Origin: Diaporthe sp. PMI_573
Lineage: Eukaryota; Ascomycota; Sordariomycetes; Diaporthales; Diaporthaceae
Assembly (NCBI GenBank): GCA_021399435.1
Contig: JAJTUP010000016.1
Coordinates: 992,001 to 1,056,000 of the forward strand
Length of the DNA: 64,000 nt
Direction: 5' to 3'
Shown here: positions 21,348 through 33,325 of the stretch, piece after piece
How the letters are laid out: each line of letters starts with the position of its first letter
How positions within the stretch are numbered: the first letter of the stretch is position 1
Position numbers and translations under genes: made by a program
Notes under the pieces: model-generated
Databases searched by the model: none
What the model was told of the DNA's origin: nothing
Seen by the model: only the letters and a program-made list of their open reading frames with translations

Positions 21348-23437
21348 AACGCCGGGCAGGCACTCCCGGGGGTGAGGTTCCGGACATGGTACTAACTACT
21401 AACACGCCATTGGCTTGGCGATGCCTGCATCTCTATGTCTTCTAGAAATATTTGGCTCTATGTCGCCGACGCTGATGTTGACAGTATATCTGGCCAAGAT
21501 AATATGATTTCATGCGATATGTTACATGCTTTTTCTTATATGTAGGATATCTAAGGTTCGTCTAAAGCTCAAGGTCAAGTTAGCTCACGGCGAAGCAGTC
21601 CCGGATGCGGTCAATTTGAAGCACCACCAGCGGGTCTCTTTTCAGACTAGACCTTCCACAGCCGCAGTAGATAACTTCGCAGCCACCATTGTAGATTCTA
21701 TCGAAATTCAATGAAAATGGATTCCTCTTATAGACGTCTCACCGCAATCTTATGCATCTAAGTTGGCCATGGACATATAACACCCTTCTACCCGAAAGGC
21801 ATGAGTATTAATTAGCAAACATCAGATGTACCCGATCAGCCAATTAGCGTGGCGTCATTGTATTCAGGTGCAATCTGAAGAGCCTATAGTGTACCTAACT
21901 AATGCAGGCTTGACAACCGCGCATTACCTAGCCAGTAGAGAATTAACAAGGAGGTGGGATGATTAGGAAAAAATGCCGTGACTAGACGTGAAAGCGGAGA
22001 GAGCTGCAAAAGGCTTCGGATTTCGACGGTGCAGCGAAGGATGATATCTCTCTCAGAGATATGATGCGGCTGCCGCTTGGTGATCTGTCTGAATCCCCTT
22101 ATCAGCTCATTTTTTTTGGTTTAAATCTTCGCCGAGAAGAAATACCTTGACAGTAGTGATTGTTGCTGGGAGTCGAAGTTGCCTCGCCGACTGTTCATTG
22201 CGGCTTATATGGAACTGCCACACCCTTGGTAGCTCTCAAAGCCAAAAAGATATCACTATGCAGATCATATCTTACCAATCAGTTGAATGGCAATCGTGAG
22301 CTCCCTTGTCGTCACCGCCGCCCCCTTTCTTGGCCGCAGCTTACGGTGGAGGCGGGGGGGGGCGGCTCAGGGATCAGTGGACGTTGTCCGTGAGGTACAC
22401 CGTCGGACCTACGGATGAAGACTGGGAGACGCCAAACTGCAGCCTGATCTCATTATTCACATTTCCTTAATTGGTTCTATAACCTTCTATTCAGGCTCTT
22501 ATTTGATCCGATCCACCCTGCTCACTGCTTTCTACACAGTACTGAGACGCGTAAGTTTCGAAGCGAGTACTGGGGGAGGCGACGGCCAAGTTGTCGCTTG
22601 CTAGATTTGCGAAAATTGTCTACCAGAGATATTTCTTAACCTGTTTTTTTTAGTGGTCAATTTGAAACTTGTGGCTCAGCTCGAACATTGTCTTACTGAG
22701 ATCCGGTATCTTCCAGTGTTTTGACACCCGATTTATAATGCTTCTAGGTTACTGAATGCTACTCCGTAGCTCGGTCCAACAAGCCACAATCAGGTTGCAA
22801 TGATAGTTCTTGGACTAGAAGCTTCTCGTGACAGACTCCTGTTTGACGCTGCATCATATAAGCTGTGGAAGATAGAAGTTCCGGCGAGTTCAAGTCCCCA
22901 ATCCGCAGTTGGCAAATTACAAATTGAAACAAAGCTGACAAAAGCATATGGCGACCCAGGAAAGGGAGAATTTCTGGGGCGGTGACCGGTCGTTTTCAGC
23001 CTTTTGCCACTCGCGGCTAAGTCAACAGTACGCCGCAGTGGAGAAAGTGCTATGTGATGCGTACGGACTTCTTGCACAAGGTACATTAGCCAATACGCTC
23101 TTTTCTTACATACCTAGGTATCTAAGATGCAGCGTGGGTCCCACAGGCGCTCTGGGTCCCACACGGGCGCTATGCCCAGGCTCCAGGAGTCAATGATCTG
23201 AATCATGGATTACTGATCACCCATTACACTTGAGAAACAGTTCCACATCACACTACGGATTAACTCACTATTCTGGCTGACAAACGAAGAGAAATATCGA
23301 GATTTGCTGGGAAATAATGAATGAGCTAACAGAACTGGCCTATGTTCCAACAACCCCATAGAGATACGTGTAAATGATTGCCAGCAGTCTGTAGTTATAT
23401 TAAAGCCTAGGTCCTCCTGTCAGGGCGTCAAGATAGG
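21348..23437. other. Non-coding spacer (2.1 kb)
   Basis: Mostly AT-rich, with a G-rich run near 22350-22362 and a TACCTAGGTA palindrome at 23111-23120. No supported gene on either strand. Confidence 0.5.
23111..23120. repeat. TACCTAGGTA palindrome, copy 2
   Basis: Exact match to the copies at 11489 and 25074, in the spacer before the metallo-beta-lactamase-fold gene. Confidence 0.5.
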
Positions 23438-24525
23438 ATGAGCCAACAACAAGGCACTGCTGATTTCATCATGATGTTTCTCAACAAGCTCTTCTTTTTC
23501 TGGGTTGGGTCCGCCACGGCGGTGACCACATCCAACAGCTCAAAGCTACGCGTCGAGAATTTTATCAACTCTGGCCCCTCGCTTGACATGGTTTCTTCAT
23601 TGATCATCGGCTCCGAGGCGGCTGTTCTTATCGATATGCCGCTTGCCGTCCCGCAGGCGGAAGCTCTCGCTGCCTGGGTGGCCAACACAACCGACAAGCC
23701 CTTGGTTGCAGCTTTCTCGACCCATTTTCATCCCGACCACTATCTTAGTGGCGCAGCCTTACTTGCCCAATTCCCTGAGACGAAATATTACGCGAACTCA
23801 AGAGCTGTGGCCTTGATTAAAAACGAGGCGCAGGAAAAGGTGTGTAGACCCGTTGCAGCTACCGTCCCGATTGTGTTACTGATCTTGTCATGCAATTTTA
23901 GATCTCGACTTGGGCTGCGGCGCTTGGAGATGGGCTTGTCGTCGATGAGGCAGCCATCCCAACGCCGTACGACTTTACGTTCTTCACATTGCCCGGGGAC
24001 GAGGACGAGCCAATCGAGCTCCTAAGCCCTTTGGTTGCGGACACCATTGATGAGACGTTATTTTGGATTCCTTCGAACGGGATCCTAATCGCCGGTGACT
24101 CTGTCTACAGCCACACTATGCATTTGTGGCTCGCCGACCTGCTTTCGCCTGCTTTGACCTCGGCCTGGCTATCTACATTGGATTTTATCGAGCACCTGAA
24201 GCCTCGTGCCATTGTTCCCGGACATGCACTTTCTCTCGATTCGTTCGAACCTGCCATCGATCTCCAGCACTCCCGAACATACGTCACCTACTTCCAGGAG
24301 GAGATCGAATCGAAAGGACCGGATGCCTACGCCCCAGAGGAAATTCTCAACAAGTTCAACAGCACGTTCCCTGGTCTACTTTCTGGACCGTCACAAACCT
24401 CACAAACACTGCTTGATATCACAGCACAGCAATTTGGGCGGAATGGGACTCGTCAAGTTCACTTCGTCGATTTTGCGTCTTACAATGACACAGCCCAGCT
24501 TGAAGGATGGAACCTAGGACTTTAG
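23438..24525 (+). CDS. Metallo-beta-lactamase-fold hydrolase, probably secreted
   Basis: Exons 23438-23839 and 23902-24525 flank a 62-nt intron (GTGTGT...TTTTAG), giving 341 residues. Metal-binding motifs of the superfamily are present: THFHPDHYLSG (HxHxDH), a conserved Asp in ILIAGDSVY, and His in IVPGHALSL. After residue 12 the sequence MFLNKLFFFWVGSATAVTT looks like a signal peptide, so translation may begin at the second ATG cluster (about 23471-23476) and the product be exported; several N-x-S/T sites fit. Superfamily enzymes hydrolyse lactams, lactones, thioesters and other substrates, so the reaction cannot be assigned. The gene is isolated in a gene-poor stretch bounded by the two 26-bp repeats. 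Confidence 0.85.
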
Positions 24526-25073
24526 GGCCGTTGCATCGACAATTTCTTGTATGCCATCTATGGACCGTTTGTATTCTATGAGTTTCTCTACTAAGCCGGA
24601 ACGACAATAAGTGTCCTAGAAGGACCAGGGGCAATGTATCTTAATAGATGATTACAGTGAGATTTGCTATGCAAGGCTTTAGACCGTGACTTTCCAATCT
24701 TCTGCAAATCAGTGTTCTGTTAGAAGCCACCGTTTCGCACTACAAGTCTTAGTGCATGTATGCAATCTACCTGGAAGAAACACCTGGCCATCACTGATAC
24801 AGACAGTTCATCAGGTTTAGGTCGGATCTCTTTTAGGGTTGAGTCAATCTTTACTGACTGTTTGTTTGAATGCAAGTTCATGTAAGATGTATTTTTAAGA
24901 ACTGACTAAGCATTACGGACAGCATACATTGAATTTTGCTACCTAAATAAAATTAGATTAGTTATGGCGTTTTGTAGCGTTAAGAATGGTCACCAACAGA
25001 TTTGAGTTGCGAAAGTACTCGACCTACCGACAGCAGTTGCCTGTTTCAATCAGTAGTATGAGGAATGGAAACA

Positions 25074-25083
25074 TACCTAGGTA
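25074..25083. repeat. TACCTAGGTA palindrome, copy 3
   Basis: Third exact copy; see 11489 and 23111. Confidence 0.5.
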
Positions 25084-26876
25084 TTGACCTGGCCAAGCAG
25101 GATGAGCTACAACAGGCTGGTATAGGAAGCCAAATAAGTTCGTGGCTTATAGGAACCGTCTTATGTGACTGGGAATATTTGCCTTTACTCAGTCTATAAT
25201 CTGACTACAATACAGACTAATTTTCAATTCTGAGGAGGCCTAGGGGCAGACAATAAATAAGAAAGCTAACTGATCTCATGTCATTGGCTCTGAGTTTGAG
25301 ATTCAGTCGTCTGACGCCTCTCCACGTCCTGTCTGGAGCCACACCGAAGCTTGACGTCGTCAGCCCTGGAGCAGAGACCACCTGGGCAGCACAAAAGGTT
25401 GGAGTAAACCACTCGCAAAGCCCAAGAGACAGACAACATTGAAGCACGACTCAGTCCAAATCTCATGCGAATTCGCCACCAAAAACCTGCTTTACCCGTT
25501 CCTGACATCAAAATTCATCGCAAGTTATGGTGTCTACCTTTGACCGATACGTCGCGTGTACCGCCCCAGAACATGAGACCATAATCCGTGGGGACGCCGC
25601 GTGAGAAAGTGAACACCCCGATCAAAAGATGAGAGACCACAAGAACTTCCAGGCGCATCGGACAGGGTCATGCCACTGCGCTAGCTTCAAGTTCTTGGTA
25701 GGGAGGTAACCTCCCTGGTCTCAAAATTCTGTCACTGCAGTGACTGCCACTGAATGCATACGGTGAGCGAGGTCAACCCACTTTAAGCTTACTAGATGTG
25801 GAAGGACTCTGACAACACAGATTTGGGCTCCCTTTCAGTGGGCGGCAATCTTCCATGATTCGGACTCTCGCTTCCCTAATGGCGCTGAAGGCCTGGCGCT
25901 CCATTCGCCCTCGCTGCGTCGGCCCATTCATAGACTGCCATGCAAGATCCACTGTGCGAGCTGCCACACATCGATATCTGATGGGGGCAGGAGGATGGCC
26001 ATGCTGTTCCCTGAGCTCCTTGGAGGCATCAAATCAGACGAGGGCAAGGCTATCTTGAAATTCCGGGATCACATCTGCTGGGGCGGTCGATCCACGGACG
26101 CTGGGATATTTGAGGGGGTGGGGTGAGGAAATTGAGGGGTGTGGATGTCCAGAGGGAGCTGCTTGACGACGGCAAGGTTGGGAGTTGAGACACTGCCAGT
26201 GGTGATTATGTGGACAACTGATGCAGAATGCTGAATGCGGGCCGAATCCAAGGAGATCTCCCATGGAGTGAACTGGAGGATCGCTGAATGACAGCGGAAT
26301 TTGTGAATCAGTATATTGACGGCTGGTGAGGAACTGGAAATGCGTCCTGCGCAACATGCCTTACTAACTATACTCCCAATGATTACTCAAGATGAGCTGA
26401 CGAAACTTGGAGATCCTCATTCAGACCAACCCGTTGAGATGCAAATTTGTCTATGTGTAGCAAACCCACAGGATTTACAACACATGGGCGGGACCATTCG
26501 GCCATGTCAGGCCGTGGATGTAATTCTTGATCGGGGGGGGGGGGGCAGTCTATAATTCTACCACATATGTAGGCCACAGCAACTAAGCCACAAACACGGT
26601 ACAACACTGTTCCCTCGTGTCAATGCATGCACATGGATTATAATGATCATTGACTTTTACGAATCCGAAAACTTCTGTGGGAGTGAGTGCCTATAGAATT
26701 TCTTGACGGCCGCTATTCTTTGCGATTAGTTTCTCGTCGTGGCTATGCATCTGTTCTGGACCTGAGACGGCCAGAAACCGGCTTTCGAGTGTATAACTTT
26801 TGAGCACCTGGGTCAAGTAGATTCGAGGGTGAGAAGACCTGTCTTGGTACTGAAAACAGAGGCCGTCTCGGCCGGC

Positions 26877-26902
26877 ATACCGATGCCGGTACCCCGCGGC
26901 GC
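26877..26902. repeat. 26-bp dispersed repeat, copy 2
   Basis: Same sequence and orientation as 21322-21347. Here it is enclosed by inverted arms CCGTCTCGG (26863) and CCGAGACGG (26910), which could form a hairpin. Confidence 0.7.
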
Positions 26903-27372
26903 GCGCAACCCGAGACGGGCATCCAGGTGTTTCGCGCGAATGAAGCTAGCACGTGTTATTTTGACCAGCCATCCGGGATATTTAAAGTTCCCAGTACCAC
27001 AAAACTGCCATCTTAATTGCGGCTGATCTTCAAGGATCATTACGTTCCCATGTTCGCTGACGCACTCAGGCCGAGACAATTTGAATACCATCGCACAAAC
27101 ACTTTCACGATCTTATGTCTCAGCAGGAAGTGTACAAAACATTACTTAATATTGTGCAAGAAGTAACATCTACCTTGGGAGCAGGTGAATCTGCTCCAAA
27201 GTGAGTCGTCGAAGAATTCCAGAATCCCGCCCCGCGTCTAGCATGCGACGCCCATGGAGTTGTTCGAGAGAACAAGACTCCGCAGATTTTTACAAAAGAA
27301 TTGGCCGGCATGCCCACAATCCTCAAATAGATTTCACCGTGTGTTCCGCTACGGGGACAACTGTAGCCTCCC

Positions 27373-27992
27373 CTACGATGGGATTTGACCACTGGCCTTG
27401 GCCTCAGCCATGAGCTGCTCGTAGACAGCCACCGCGTCCTCATACTCAGCCCGAGCATCCGCGTCCAAATCTTCCGAGTTAGCGCGTTTGGTAGCATCCT
27501 GTCCGCCAAATAGCTTTACAGCTGTATAGTACACATTTGCCAGGGCATCGCAGATGGACTCAAATGATTCGGAGTCGCACTGGAACTTGAGGCTGGATGA
27601 TGTTAGTCACAAGTCAAGAGAGTAGTATTACTAAGAGTATCAAAGTGGGTCACGTACTCGTCCTTGAAGTTGGTGTCGATAGAGGCCTTGGCCGCCTTGG
27701 TGAATCGGGATTGGGCACGGTAATTGGTATAGCCGAAGTCATGGCGGTAACATGCAGGCTCGAAGTTGAAGCCCAGAGGGTTGTCAGGGGAGTCACTGCA
27801 GCCGTCTGAAGTCCAGTCCAAGGTCGCGGGGTTCCTCGCGTTACGGTACGTGATGAACTGGGGCAGCGAGATGTCAAAGAGATACTGGTCCGTGATGGTA
27901 TTGATATTTTGACGGGAGGAGAGCGGAACCGGTCCGAGGGCAAAGGTGGCCGGCACCAGCCAAGCCAGGGTTGCGATGCCTGAGAACTTCAT
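27373..27992 (-). CDS. Secreted fungal phospholipase A2
   Basis: Exons 27658-27992 and 27373-27592 with a 65-nt intron (GTACGT...ATCCAG, CTAAC branch point) give 184 residues. I start at the ATG at 27992, which places a signal peptide first (MKFSGIATLAWLVPATFA). The upstream in-frame extension has no better start. The catalytic helix reads CYRHDFGYTNYRAQ with the His-Asp pair of secreted PLA2. A preceding WTSDGCSDSPDNPLGFNFEPAC supplies the loop. Four cysteines, two in each exon's core, match the two-disulfide fungal/bacterial p15-type PLA2. The enzyme releases the sn-2 fatty acid from phospholipids. An acidic helical C-terminal tail (SEDLDADARAEYEDAVAVY) is less typical. The gene looks intact. 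Confidence 0.92.
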
Positions 27993-28135
27993 TGCGAGTC
28001 TGTCGAGGGCAGTGTGGTAAGAGACCGCTGGGGGGGGGAAAGAAAAGAGGGTCTGAAGACTGCAAGCGAGCGTAGCTTGGTGCCCTGTAAGACAGATGGG
28101 ATTCAAATGCGAACGGCCACGAGCTCAGCTGCGTT

Positions 28136-28144
28136 GATATAAAT
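28136..28144 (-). promoter_or_regulatory. TATA-like box of the PLA2 gene
   Basis: On the minus strand the sequence reads ATTTATATC about 145 nt before the PLA2 start codon. Confidence 0.35.
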
Positions 28145-31100
28145 TACGAAACCTGCGGGGAGGCGATGATGTGGATATATATTCCATACCAAGATACCTC
28201 CCACTCGCCACTCTGTATCACACACCCATGATGTCGGATTGAACCTATGACCTGGTGGAGGACCCATATGATCTTGGCTCGCTCCGTTTCCGCAGCGCCT
28301 AGAGGGCCACTATGACCCAATAGATGCGACCGCCATGCCGCCATGCCTCCACGTGCAAGATCCCCAGGTTCCTGTCCTGATTTACAGTCACACTCAAGGA
28401 CGCCTGCCTCGGACGCGCAACACCTTGATTGGGAAAATCAGGTCCTGAGCTGGGCCTAGAATAGGCAGAACGCCGCTGCAAGTGTGATGGAGTCTGACTC
28501 GCCATGTGCGGCTTCGTTACGATTCCACACCTCTGAGACAACAGGCCCCTGTTGGAGAAACACCAAATCGTGATCCCTGCAAATAAAGGTGTATACGTAT
28601 GCCCTGGCTGGTCAAATGACCAATTGAAGCCGTCGGCTTGCGCAGGTACGCCATCCTGTTGCGAGCCGGACTAGCCGGGGAGGAACGACAGATGCTGAAT
28701 TATGGCCGTGCTCGTCAATATTGTCCTGCGCTCATATAAGAAAATACCCGAAGTAAACAGATGACGAACTCGACGGGCAATAGTCTGAGATAAGCCCGAG
28801 GCCGACGGTCTTTTGCGAGAGCAGTGGGACTTCGCCTTGCTCCCACAAGTCGACTTGGGCTGGCCATTCGATGTCGAGAACCACACTTGCAGAGCTGACC
28901 GAGGAATAGACGCCAGTACTTGGGGAATAGGTGCAGCCACGTCCTTTGCAGTCATGTAATTAGCCCAAGATCGGGGCATTGCTGAAAATGGAGCTGACCA
29001 ACGAGACCGAGTAAAAGTACCGCATTTGTGGTTGTGTGCAGTTCGTCCGAAGCGAATCAATGTCGTCCGACCGTGACCGAGTCAACGGTGGTGTGGTGGT
29101 ATTCTTCGGTTCATCCAAGCTTCTAGCGTAGCGTCCCGGTTGTCGGCCGGGGTCATGATGTCCCATTGCACGGCGACCTTCCGGATCGAACTGAACTCCG
29201 ATGCTACATTGCGCCCAGGCCTCTTGGCGCTTCTGGACTGTGTGCAGTAACCGCTTCAATGGTTGATGGACGGCGCCAACCACGACACGGCTTCGTGGGA
29301 AGTCTTGCAGCAGTCAGTAAATTGCATTGAAGAATGGTATTCGAGAATCAGGACAAATCCGTGTTAGACAATGCTAGTTGTATATCCTCCAAGGGCATGT
29401 GCCAGCCAGGATGCTATAGCTATGCAAATAAGCCATTGATCCAGCAGCCTGCAGCATGCATCACATCGGCCGGGGAAGGCACAGCATCGGCGATACAATT
29501 GACGCTCGTAACATGAGAAGCGGGGAATACAACATGAAGAAGGTGGGAAACTATGCAATGCACTGGCATGCTGGTGCGTCTGCAGGCAAAGGAGACCAAA
29601 CATGTGAAGACTTAAACGTAATGCCTACTTCTGAAGGCCGTTGCTTTCCGGTGTCAGTATGATGTTGCTAGCGGGGAATCTCAGCACCTTTCTCGAGAGA
29701 TAATGTCAGCATGTGTCAATTGCCATTCGACGTAGGCTCGCCCACCTCTATCACCTGCATCTGCTGCCAAGTCCTCGCAAGACGCGATGTCAGTGTGAGC
29801 GGAGGTTCTGTGAACTGAACCAGCCTTAAAGCTCAAGTTCCGGTCCAGTTCGTCATTGGCGTCGGCGTTCCAGCATGTTTTGTCTGATCGGGTATAATCG
29901 TGGTGGTTCGAGTAGTTTACGGATTATGCGGTGATATCAATCGAATTCTCTGACCAGCATCGTTCCATGATGAGGCTTAAGCTCTTGCCCACTAAAGATT
30001 TTGGTGGAGACCAGAACGAGCTGACAAATATCATCCAAGACTTAGCAGCAAGATTGCACTTTTCGCAAGACATAAGTGTGCTGGACCCATTCCTTGATTC
30101 ACTCCTCTCTCGTTGCTAACAGGGTGATTGTGGACTACTCGTAATTCCTTGTTTGAATCTCCGACGCTGGTACTTCCATATGGGACATGGTTCGCAAATT
30201 GGCCGAGTTGGCTCGCTGGTATATGAAAATTCATCATGCGAGAAAAGTCAGCAACCGCCATGCTGTTATAGATTGACTTCTTGAGAACTATCACAACTTC
30301 CTGCACGCAAGTGTCGCGGTATGATGACTCGGCAAATCTAGATCTATGATGAATTCCTGCTCAGTCGTGTGTGGTATAACGTACATATAGCCATTCATCC
30401 TGCTGAACTCATTCTTGTATCTCATCAAAACACTTAGTTAGCAGTGATTGCATAGTTGCCTTCAAGCCACGATACCCATCATCATGTTCTCACCAGGCAC
30501 TTCATGCTTAAGTCTTGCCTCATATCAGGTACATCTGTCTAAATGAAACAGGTGGCATGCTGCTGCTGCTTCTACCCCTAACCGACTTAAATCGATATAG
30601 AAAAGTCACTGTGAGCACTCTCACGTTTGACAGCTAAGTTTTCACATCAAGTCACAAATAGGCAGACGAGGCCTTGCTCTGTATATCCACCCCTTGTGGG
30701 TTTTTAATCCCGAACGGCTAGCTTCACTCACAAAGAAAGCGTCTCACGACATCATGCGTCCTCTCGCTGCACCCAATCTTATACTCCTCTTCGAACCCCC
30801 ACATACCCGGAGGACCGACCCGACCTCATGCGAGAGCCAGGTCAACGTCGTCGCCTGTACGTAGCCGATTTCCAGGTCCTCGTAGCTCTCTATATCGTAC
30901 CATCACCGTCGACCCCGAGCTTCTCCCTCCACACGTACGAGCTGCCAGGGGACAACATCTCTACTATTCTGGAACGACTCCTACACAGGCCACGCGCAGG
31001 AAACGCTGCAGCATCAGGAGTGGGCTTGGATGAACGTTTGATGCGATTACACCGTCATTTGCGGGCAGCAACGAGGGTCCTTCGAAGGGATTAAGTAATA

Positions 31101-33325
31101 TGAAACAGGTTGAACTACAAACAAAGAAAAAATGGGTGGAAGGCTGCCAGGCTAGGTGGTTTCTAGGCCAAGTGACATCTGGGACGATGCGCTTGCGATG
31201 CGTATACCTACATTTTGCTCGTAATACACGGAACCTGACAGCCAACTCTCTTCAACAATGCGAGCGTCTATCACGGAGGCTTTAAAACTCACAGTCCAGG
31301 CGGAATTGTAGTGAACTCCATCCGTTTGTCGGGCTGCCGATGGCGATGACAGTTGGCAACGGCGGGAGGGACCAGACAGAGAAAGAGAATGGGGTTGTTC
31401 GTGAGTAACATACCATTTGAAAATCGATTTTATATATAGAAACGCTAATTTGGAGTTGCGTTGTTATGGTGCTTCGATGGAACTTGAAATGTGGTCTTTC
31501 GGCGAGGGAAGAGATGGTTGATTCTCGCGATAAAAATAGCAAGTCACAGAAAACAAGTGAAGCGGAACCAGATAATGGAGGATGTAGGATAGGGTACTGG
31601 GGCTTTGAAAAATATAGAAGGAGAAAAAGAGAAGGAAGAAAGCTACATTATCGTGGGTTCGAAACAATACCCTATCTATGGAAGTGAGGGTCCGAGTACT
31701 GCTGTGTTGACAGTATGTCGCCCAATACCATTTGAGCTGCTTCTCTGATTGAACTCAATCCTACGCCGCCTTATAATATCTTGTCGAGTGGCCCTTGGAG
31801 TGGTCGTTGGCGGCCGGTAGCTTTGCAGTCTAGAAAGGGGCTCGTTGGACGCTGTGTTAGCTGAGCGCAAGTGTAGAGGGTTTCCCGATAACGCCTACAT
31901 ACAAACAACACAGCATCTTCATGTTTTGAAATTGATCATATCAGCTTAGAGCCGCAAGAATGATTTGCGCTCTATCGTTACAAATCAGTGCTAAGTGATT
32001 CGATGCCATGCTACCATCACAAAAAAAGAGTGTGACCAGTCACACAGGAGAAGACATGTCTATTGTCTTGCAAAGTTTTACCCCGGAAAGAGCTGGAGGT
32101 AATCTTCTTGTCGATTCCAAAGTTCTGAAATTACTTTGCCCATTTTGGAGAGATACACAGCACCGGTCATGTGTACTTCTCGAGACAGCCAACGCATTGA
32201 ACCGCTGCTGCCCTCTGAATTTCATTCGGAACGCTATTTGTAAAACAATGAAGGGAATCAAGGCAGTACCCACAGCTGCTGCAAGAGTGCCATAGTGGCT
32301 AATGGGGTGAATTGTATGGTACGGCCACGCAACCATATATCTCGGTAGCTGAGTGTCAACTCGGCACATCTCATACTGTGTCGGCGGCAGTGGCAATCTT
32401 GATGCTGGCTGTAAGCCATGTGGCAGATTCTTGTCCTGGAGGTAGGTCACTGACTGATCTCCAAAAGCAACTAGATGGTTAATTAGAGATTGGCGAAAGG
32501 AATCTGAGGGCAGAGAGGAGTTTCTCTAATGTCAAGTCTTCTGGAGAAGATGGTGTTTGGTGCAGGCCTCTGTCGGGCCAGCTTGATCAATCCTAGCGGA
32601 ACGGTTGAGCGTGGAACTGAAACTGAGGGTTGACCTGGACCGAGTGTCTATACCGTTCAGAGAATGCTCGCAGAACAAAGATGATTTCAAGAACGCCATC
32701 AGTGCTGCGTTGGTAGGGGGTGGGTGGTAGGTGCAACCAAGGGTTATACCCTGGTAAGAGACAACTCGTCCTTGCCAAGTACGTCCCAGCAGTTCTAACA
32801 TGCAGGTGCGGGTGGGTGGCTTGTAGGCTGAAGCTCACCTGCAGCACCTGGACCTTGGCAGCCTACCTGCAGCCTGCACGGGTGTGAAGCGGCAGGAGCT
32901 AGCAATTGTCCTAACAGAGGCCTTGTGACTCTCGGTCTACACGGTGAGGCTGCTCCCGATCAGGCTCGTCTCTTTGGACTTGGGACTTCCATCCATCCGA
33001 TAAGTCGATTGCACTGCGTACTCTGTATGATCCAGCCTCACGCCGCTGCCCCCCACTCACATCTGTTCATCGCGCTTCAAAGACAATCCAGATCCTTCCT
33101 ACCTCCTTCAACTTGAGCCGCCGCATCGAGAATCAACCCAATTCTTGACGCAAGACGGACCATGAAGTCTGTGTGAGGTGACGTCTCGAGTACAGACAGG
33201 AACCCGACGCTGCTGCATCATTTACCCCACACTCGCTGGCCTCGGTCCCTCTCCAACAGTCTCGAAGTCGACGATCGGAGCAGCCCATCACTCTGTTGAA
33301 TGAACCCTTCCCTTGACTACAAGCC
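28145..33325. other. Longest gene-free stretch of the window (5.2 kb)
   Basis: I found no coding region I can support. Short frames at 29931-30119 (+), 30828-31094 (+) and 32040-32450 (-) are open but show no domain, no splice extension and no codon regularity. A purine-rich segment lies at about 31530-31690. No transposon ends, long repeats or tRNA were recognised. The right end carries the promoter of the gene at 33326. Confidence 0.5.

Larger units (their letters stand above)
24526..27372. other. Long non-coding spacer (2.8 kb)
   Basis: Includes a TACCTAGGTA palindrome at 25074-25083, a run of 13 G near 26535-26547 and the second 26-bp repeat. Open frames on both strands (for example 26034-26357, minus) have no domain and biased composition. 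Confidence 0.5.

Noticed and set aside
26535..26547. Run of 13 G considered as a structural element
   Set aside because: Isolated homopolymer; a quadruplex would need four separated tracts, and length in such runs is unreliable.
29931..30119. 62-codon plus-strand frame with protein-like middle
   Set aside because: No start context, splice extension or domain; too short to support.
30753..31094. Possible two-frame small gene after a TATA-poor leader
   Set aside because: The two frames can be joined only through an implausibly short intron, and neither resembles a known family.
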